Assembly (NCBI RefSeq): GCF_000423745.1
Contig: NZ_AUIO01000004.1
Span: 62,001-126,000 of the forward strand
Reading direction: 5' to 3'
Length of the DNA: 64,000 nucleotides
Source: Streptococcus plurextorum DSM 22810
GTDB lineage: Bacteria; Bacillota; Bacilli; Lactobacillales; Streptococcaceae
Position 1 is the first letter of the stretch. The number at the start of each line of letters is the position of its first letter. This document shows positions 60,856 through 64,000 of the stretch, one piece after another. The position numbers and the translations under genes were made by a program. The notes beneath the pieces are model-generated. The model did no database searches and had not been told where the DNA came from. It saw only the letters and a program-made list of their open reading frames with translations.

Positions 60856-62134
60856 AAAAAATAATTATGCTTTAGGATTGGCTTGGCTAGTAGCCGTCTT
60901 CATCCTGCCGTTTCCATTTATTGCCACCTTTGCGACAGGGTTACCAGCTGTCTATGCCAATATGAAACCAAGCATTGCCAACGGGATTGTGGCTTATGTG
61001 TGGCTTTTACTGGCCATTTACATCGGGACCAAGCCCAAGTGGTTGGATCGTTTGATTGGCTTGCCAGCAGTCTATATGATTCACGGGATTTTGAGTTTGG
61101 TGGCGATTGTCTTGGCTTTCATGCACAAGAGTATGTTGCCGTCAGCTGGTTTGGTGAAGAATACAGGGGATTGGGCTTTTGCTCTCTTGCTCGGTTTGGC
61201 TATCTATTCCATGGTCTTCATGGCAGGCTGGTTGACCAGTCGTGTGCCGCTCTTGGCGAAAATCAAGAGAAGCTTGGAGAAGTTCTTCAAGCATGAAATT
61301 TCCGTTTGGTTGCACCGTTTGAATCTGTTGGCTGTTTTCCTGATTTTTGTTCATGTGCAGCTGATTGATTTCATCGCAAGCATCACTAGTTTTATGATTT
61401 TGTTCAACCTTGCGACAGCTTTTGTCTTTGCTAGCTATCTCTGGGCTAAGTTTAAGCCCGCAGCCAAGGGTTATGCGGCCAAGCTGGTTACCAGTCGTTT
61501 GTTGGCGGACAATATCACAGAGTTGGTCATCCATATTCCCAAAAACAAGGTCAAAAACTTGAAAGCGGGTGATTACGTCTTCATTTCCTTCCCGCAGGTG
61601 AAGGGACTCAAGGAGCCACATCCATTTTCCATTGTTAATGCTCCAACAAGCTCAGGCGAGTTGATCTTGGCCATTCGTGGTGACGGGGACTTTACCCGTG
61701 CCTTACAAGGCGTTCAAGCTCCGAGTCGGGTTGTGGTTGACGGTGGTTATGGTATGTTCCAGACCATTGTTGATGACCAGCAACCACGTCAGCTCTTGAT
61801 GATTTCAGGCGGTATCGGAATTACTCCGCTCTTGTCCATTATCGATGCGAATCCAGAGATTACCACTCAGGTCTTCCACGGAGCGACGACAGAAGCAGCT
61901 CTCATTTATGGGGATAAATTTGCCCAGTGGTCAGAGGAACGGGATAATTTTCAAGTTCACCGTGAAGTTGGTCAGATTGAGGAGGGATTGATTTTATCCA
62001 GCTTACCAGATGATGTGGCTGACTTGACAGTTCTTATCAGTGGGCCGCCAGCTATGGCTCGTTACTGGATGAAAACCTTGGCGAAAAATGGCGTGCCCAA
62101 AGGCCAAATCTTCTACGAAGAATTTGGTTGGTAG
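60848..62134 (+). CDS. Ferric-reductase-like transmembrane oxidoreductase
   Basis: 428 residues from a TTG with AAGGAG 9 nt upstream, overlapping apbE by 8 nt. Residues 1-205 have six or more helices with histidines in MIHGILSLVAIVLAF, MHKSML and FVHVQLIDF, possible haem ligands. Then an FAD-binding part (KEPHPFSIVNAPTS) and an NAD(P)-binding part (ISGGIGITPLLSI, ISGPPAMARY). This is the FRE/NOX layout: electrons pass from NAD(P)H across the membrane. Confidence 0.82.
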   Translation: MIKKNNYALGLAWLVAVFILPFPFIATFATGLPAVYANMKPSIANGIVAYVWLLLAIYIGTKPKWLDRLIGLPAVYMIHGILSLVAIVLAFMHKSMLPSAGLVKNTGDWAFALLLGLAIYSMVFMAGWLTSRVPLLAKIKRSLEKFFKHEISVWLHRLNLLAVFLIFVHVQLIDFIASITSFMILFNLATAFVFASYLWAKFKPAAKGYAAKLVTSRLLADNITELVIHIPKNKVKNLKAGDYVFISFPQVKGLKEPHPFSIVNAPTSSGELILAIRGDGDFTRALQGVQAPSRVVVDGGYGMFQTIVDDQQPRQLLMISGGIGITPLLSIIDANPEITTQVFHGATTEAALIYGDKFAQWSEERDNFQVHREVGQIEEGLILSSLPDDVADLTVLISGPPAMARYWMKTLAKNGVPKGQIFYEEFGW

Positions 62135-62259
62135 ACAGCTACAGAGAAGTCACGATGATGCCAGTGATGATCATGTTACTCTGGGGTCATCATTTGTGTA
62201 GGGGATTAAAAATGTGGCAGAACAAGTAGCATAAGATGATCTCAACTAACTGAAAACAG
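62135..62259. other. Start of a 356-bp gap with no gene
   Basis: The gap 62135-62490 holds two terminators (listed separately). Apart from a GATGATCA...TCATC imperfect hairpin near 62168-62200, nothing further is recognised. Confidence 0.4.
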
Positions 62260-62308
62260 AAAACGACTTAACATCAAGTGAGTAAAGCTCGATGTTAAGT
62301 CGTTTTTA
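62260..62308. terminator. Terminator after the oxidoreductase gene
   Basis: AAAACGACTTAACATC (62260-62275) pairs perfectly over 16 bp with GATGTTAAGTCGTTTT (62291-62306), followed by T. A flanking run of As on the other side allows bidirectional action. Confidence 0.8.
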
Positions 62309-62411
62309 GTTTCTAAGGGCATGTTAGTTTATCAATAATCATCCTATTAATTGTCAAGTGGCAGGCTGATTTTTTCTACTCTCATTAAGCCAAAAGACAT
62401 CATGGTGGTAA

Positions 62412-62470
62412 GCACTAAAAAATCAGAAGAAAAGGAGCAAATTCTCCACAAAACAGTCAGAGGTTTGCTC
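62412..62470 (-). terminator. Possible terminator after the CoA-binding gene
   Basis: On the minus strand GAGCAAA (plus 62464-62470) pairs with TTTGCTC (62435-62441) around a 22-nt loop, then CTTTTCTTCTGATTTTTT. The long loop makes it weak. Confidence 0.45.
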
Positions 62471-62490
62471 ATTTGATCCCGATAGGACGA

Positions 62491-62919
62491 TTACAGTAAT
62501 TCCGCATGGTCAATTTTGATACAGCGGTTCATGACGATGTGATTTCGGTCTGCCTCTCGAAGGATTTTTTCGGCTTCCTGGCTTTCCAGTCCTAGTTGTG
62601 CCCAGAAGATTTTGGCATCTGTGTCAAGAAAATCTTTTGCCACGTCAGGCAGATAATCACTTCGTCTAAAGACATCAACGATATCAATATGAACAGGGAT
62701 TTCTTGTAAACGAGCATAAGCTTTTTCTCCAAGAATCTCTAGCCCAGCTAACTTAGGGTTGACGGGAATAATGGTGTAGCTAGCGTTTTTAAGGTAGTTG
62801 GCTACACGGTATGCTGCTGTATCTTGACGGTCAGAAAGTCCGACAATAGCAATCGTTTTTGCGTTTAAGAGATATTCACGGATAAGAAGGTCCGTTGGAT
62901 TTTGAAAGGAATAAGTCAT
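62491..62919 (-). CDS. CoA-binding domain protein (YccU-like)
   Basis: 142 residues from MTYSFQNPTDLLIREYLL with GGAGG upstream. A Rossmann-type CoA-binding domain: KTIAIVGLSDRQDTAAYRVANYL (about residues 22-44), IPVNPKLAGLEILGEKAY and WAQLGLESQEAEKIL. These small proteins bind CoA or acyl-CoA; the function is unclear. Adjacent to polA in other streptococci too. Confidence 0.83.
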   Translation of the reverse strand: MTYSFQNPTDLLIREYLLNAKTIAIVGLSDRQDTAAYRVANYLKNASYTIIPVNPKLAGLEILGEKAYARLQEIPVHIDIVDVFRRSDYLPDVAKDFLDTDAKIFWAQLGLESQEAEKILREADRNHIVMNRCIKIDHAELL

Positions 62920-62935
62920 AATTACCTCCATTAAG

Positions 62936-63050
62936 ATAAATCAAATTGGAACACAAATAACAATAAAATGAGGGCAAGGCAAACAACCAAGTGGCTGGTC
63001 TTCTCATTTCAGCCTCTTTTTGAGCCTCTGGTTTATATAGGGTAGTGGTT
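62936..63050 (-). pseudogene. Possible decayed small membrane-protein gene
   Basis: Minus strand between the lipoprotein and CoA-binding genes. One frame reads LTTTLYKPEAQKEAEMR, and after a frame change at about 63000 another reads KTSHLVVCLALILLLFVFQF with a stop. Joined, they would make a ~40-residue protein with one membrane helix. No start codon is present. A single indel would join them, so decay or a sequencing error is possible. Confidence 0.3.
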
Positions 63051-63073
63051 AAACTATCTCAAGAATGTGGCTT

Positions 63074-63799
63074 TTACGCTTTTTTGGAGAGTTGATAAAG
63101 AACAGTTTTCAAATAGCCGATGGTTGTGTGTAAGTCGGATTCTAAGTCGCGACCTTCAGCTGAGATTGGGAAAATAATGGCCCCAACAAGAATAGAATCA
63201 TCAAAATTCCCAGTATTTTCTAATCTGTAAAAAGTGAGCTTAGCAGTATTGTTATTTTCCTTTTCTTCATAGCCGACATACCATTCTTGATCGTCAATCT
63301 GAATGTTCGTTATAGCTTGAAAATACTGACCATCACGAGTCATGACCTCATTAAGGTTCTCAATGTCATGAATTTCTCCCCCATCAAGCGGAGATTGCTC
63401 ATAAGCATCGAGAGTATAAAGCTGGACAATAGGTTGGATATGTTGCCCGTAAGCTATGTAGTCAATATCTGCATCAGGAATACGTGATTGATAAAGTTCC
63501 CAGGTAGAGGGATAGATATAATCACGGTAATGAATGATTGGATTACCTTGTAAATCAGTCTGAACAATACCGTTATCAGCAGGTGCTAAGCGAGCTTTAT
63601 TGACGGGAGCGACTGAATCTGTTATTGGTTTGATAGGAACAGCTGCTAGTGTTTCCAAGCGCTCTTTTTGGGAAGGATTAGCTAGCTCTGAGCTTGTCTT
63701 ATTTGTAGTTGTTTGAACATCGGTCTCTAGCGAGTAGGAACGACAAGCCACCAAGGCTAAGCTAAGCAAACAGGTGGTCAGGAGATAGTAGCGTTTCAT
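63074..63799 (-). CDS. Hypothetical lipoprotein
   Basis: 241 residues. Signal peptide with lipobox LALVAC (Cys19). A Thr/Ser-rich region follows, then a mixed alpha/beta domain with acidic patches (YEEKENNNTAKLTFYRLENTG). I do not recognise the family. Likely a surface lipoprotein; the gene stands alone between polA and the CoA-binding gene on the same strand. Confidence 0.72.
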   Translation of the reverse strand: MKRYYLLTTCLLSLALVACRSYSLETDVQTTTNKTSSELANPSQKERLETLAAVPIKPITDSVAPVNKARLAPADNGIVQTDLQGNPIIHYRDYIYPSTWELYQSRIPDADIDYIAYGQHIQPIVQLYTLDAYEQSPLDGGEIHDIENLNEVMTRDGQYFQAITNIQIDDQEWYVGYEEKENNNTAKLTFYRLENTGNFDDSILVGAIIFPISAEGRDLESDLHTTIGYLKTVLYQLSKKA

Positions 63800-63901
63800 A
63801 TTGGATAGACTCCGTTCTAATTAGATGTGATGCTATGATTTCTTTGACAAAAATAATCCTAGTTTTTGATGAGGTTGGAAGTAATTGTCTGTTGCAATTT
63901 T

Positions 63902-64000
63902 TTATTTAGCCTCATACCAGTTTCCACCTGTCTCGGCTTCGGCGATGAGGGGAACCGCTAGTTCTACAGCTGATTGCATCGTATCCTGGACTAAAGTTGT
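63902..64000 (-). CDS. polA: DNA polymerase I, C-terminal end (5' part outside window)
   Basis: The last 32 residues, TTLVQDTMQSAVELAVPLIA then EAETGGNWYEAK, ending at the TAA at 63902-63904. The final helix followed by a WYEAK terminus is typical of Firmicute PolA (V/L-P-L-x-A-x-x-x-x-G-x-x-WYEAK). It fills gaps during repair and Okazaki fragment processing. The adjacent CoA-binding gene supports the call. Confidence 0.85.
   Translation of the reverse strand, partial: TTLVQDTMQSAVELAVPLIAEAETGGNWYEAK

Noticed and set aside
62491..63799. CRISPR arrays, prophage, insertion sequences or attachment sites anywhere in the window
   Set aside because: No regularly spaced repeats with unique spacers, no transposase or integrase genes and no terminal inverted repeats were seen; the three 23-bp units at 32.67 kb are too few and carry promoter elements.

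Overview
The window is a chromosomal segment of a low-GC Firmicute that is almost certainly a Streptococcus. The evidence is the set of gene families and neighbourhoods: rsmH-ftsL-pbpX-mraY, pepA-DUF4651-thioredoxin-ytpR, rnpA-yidC-khpB, pbp2a-rpmG-secE-nusG, ecsA-ecsB-ccrZ-trmB, adcRCB, and msmREFG-aga with a separate msmK. Extended -10 promoters of the form TGnTATAAT are very frequent. I could not fix the species from sequence alone. A TroA-type metal transporter with two permeases and an orphan ispE fit the suis/pyogenic side of the genus better than the mitis side.

Layout. 0-4.4 kb: minus-strand hit/MIP18 genes, then ecsAB, ccrZ, trmB and a tRNA-Ser(GGA). 4.5-7.2 kb (minus): a 6S RNA gene directly followed by tRNA-Lys(CTT), downstream of an ArsR-type regulator and an MFS transporter. 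7.3-10.2 kb: a lipoprotein, a PucR-type regulator and msmK behind a promoter with a cre-like palindrome. 10.3-16.3 kb: division/wall cluster rsmH-ftsL-pbpX-mraY and a DEAD-box helicase. 16.5-23.4 kb: an amino-acid ABC transporter, trxB, and the NAD-salvage operon pncB-nadE followed by an unknown gene and ldcB. 23.5-29.6 kb: serS with a T-box leader, DUF3013, an unusual membrane protein with a permuted NlpC/P60-like tail, prmA-rsmE and DUF554. 29.7-32.6 kb: orphan ispE and the zinc operon adcRCB with a perfect AdcR box. 32.6-36.3 kb: an accessory-looking block (two small DER-motif membrane proteins, an Xre regulator, a 57-residue coupled gene, an ABC-2 exporter, a CPBP protease) behind three 23-bp operator-like repeats. 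36.4-45.8 kb: proC, pepA, ytpR, rnpA-yidC-khpB, pbp2a, rpmG, secE, nusG. 45.8-50.0 kb: mntR divergent from troABCD. 50.2-56.6 kb: msmR divergent from msmEFG-aga (alpha-galactoside uptake and hydrolysis). 56.7-59.2 kb: leuS. 59.3-62.1 kb: a csRNA-type small RNA under a CiaR box, then an FMN-binding protein, ApbE and a ferric-reductase-like oxidoreductase. 62.4-64 kb (minus): CoA-binding protein, lipoprotein and the polA 3' end.

How the parts work together. MsmEFG has no ATPase gene beside it, and MsmK at 9.1 kb is the obvious partner; both promoters carry cre-like sites, so CcpA probably links them. AdcR and MntR each sit beside the metal transporter they probably control. The FMN-binding protein, flavin transferase and reductase form a plausible short electron path from cytosolic NAD(P)H to the cell surface. 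The least expected elements are the noncoding RNAs (6S, csRNA, serS T-box), a leader attenuator before nusG, three genes whose promoters predict leaderless mRNAs, and the operator-repeat block at 32.67 kb.
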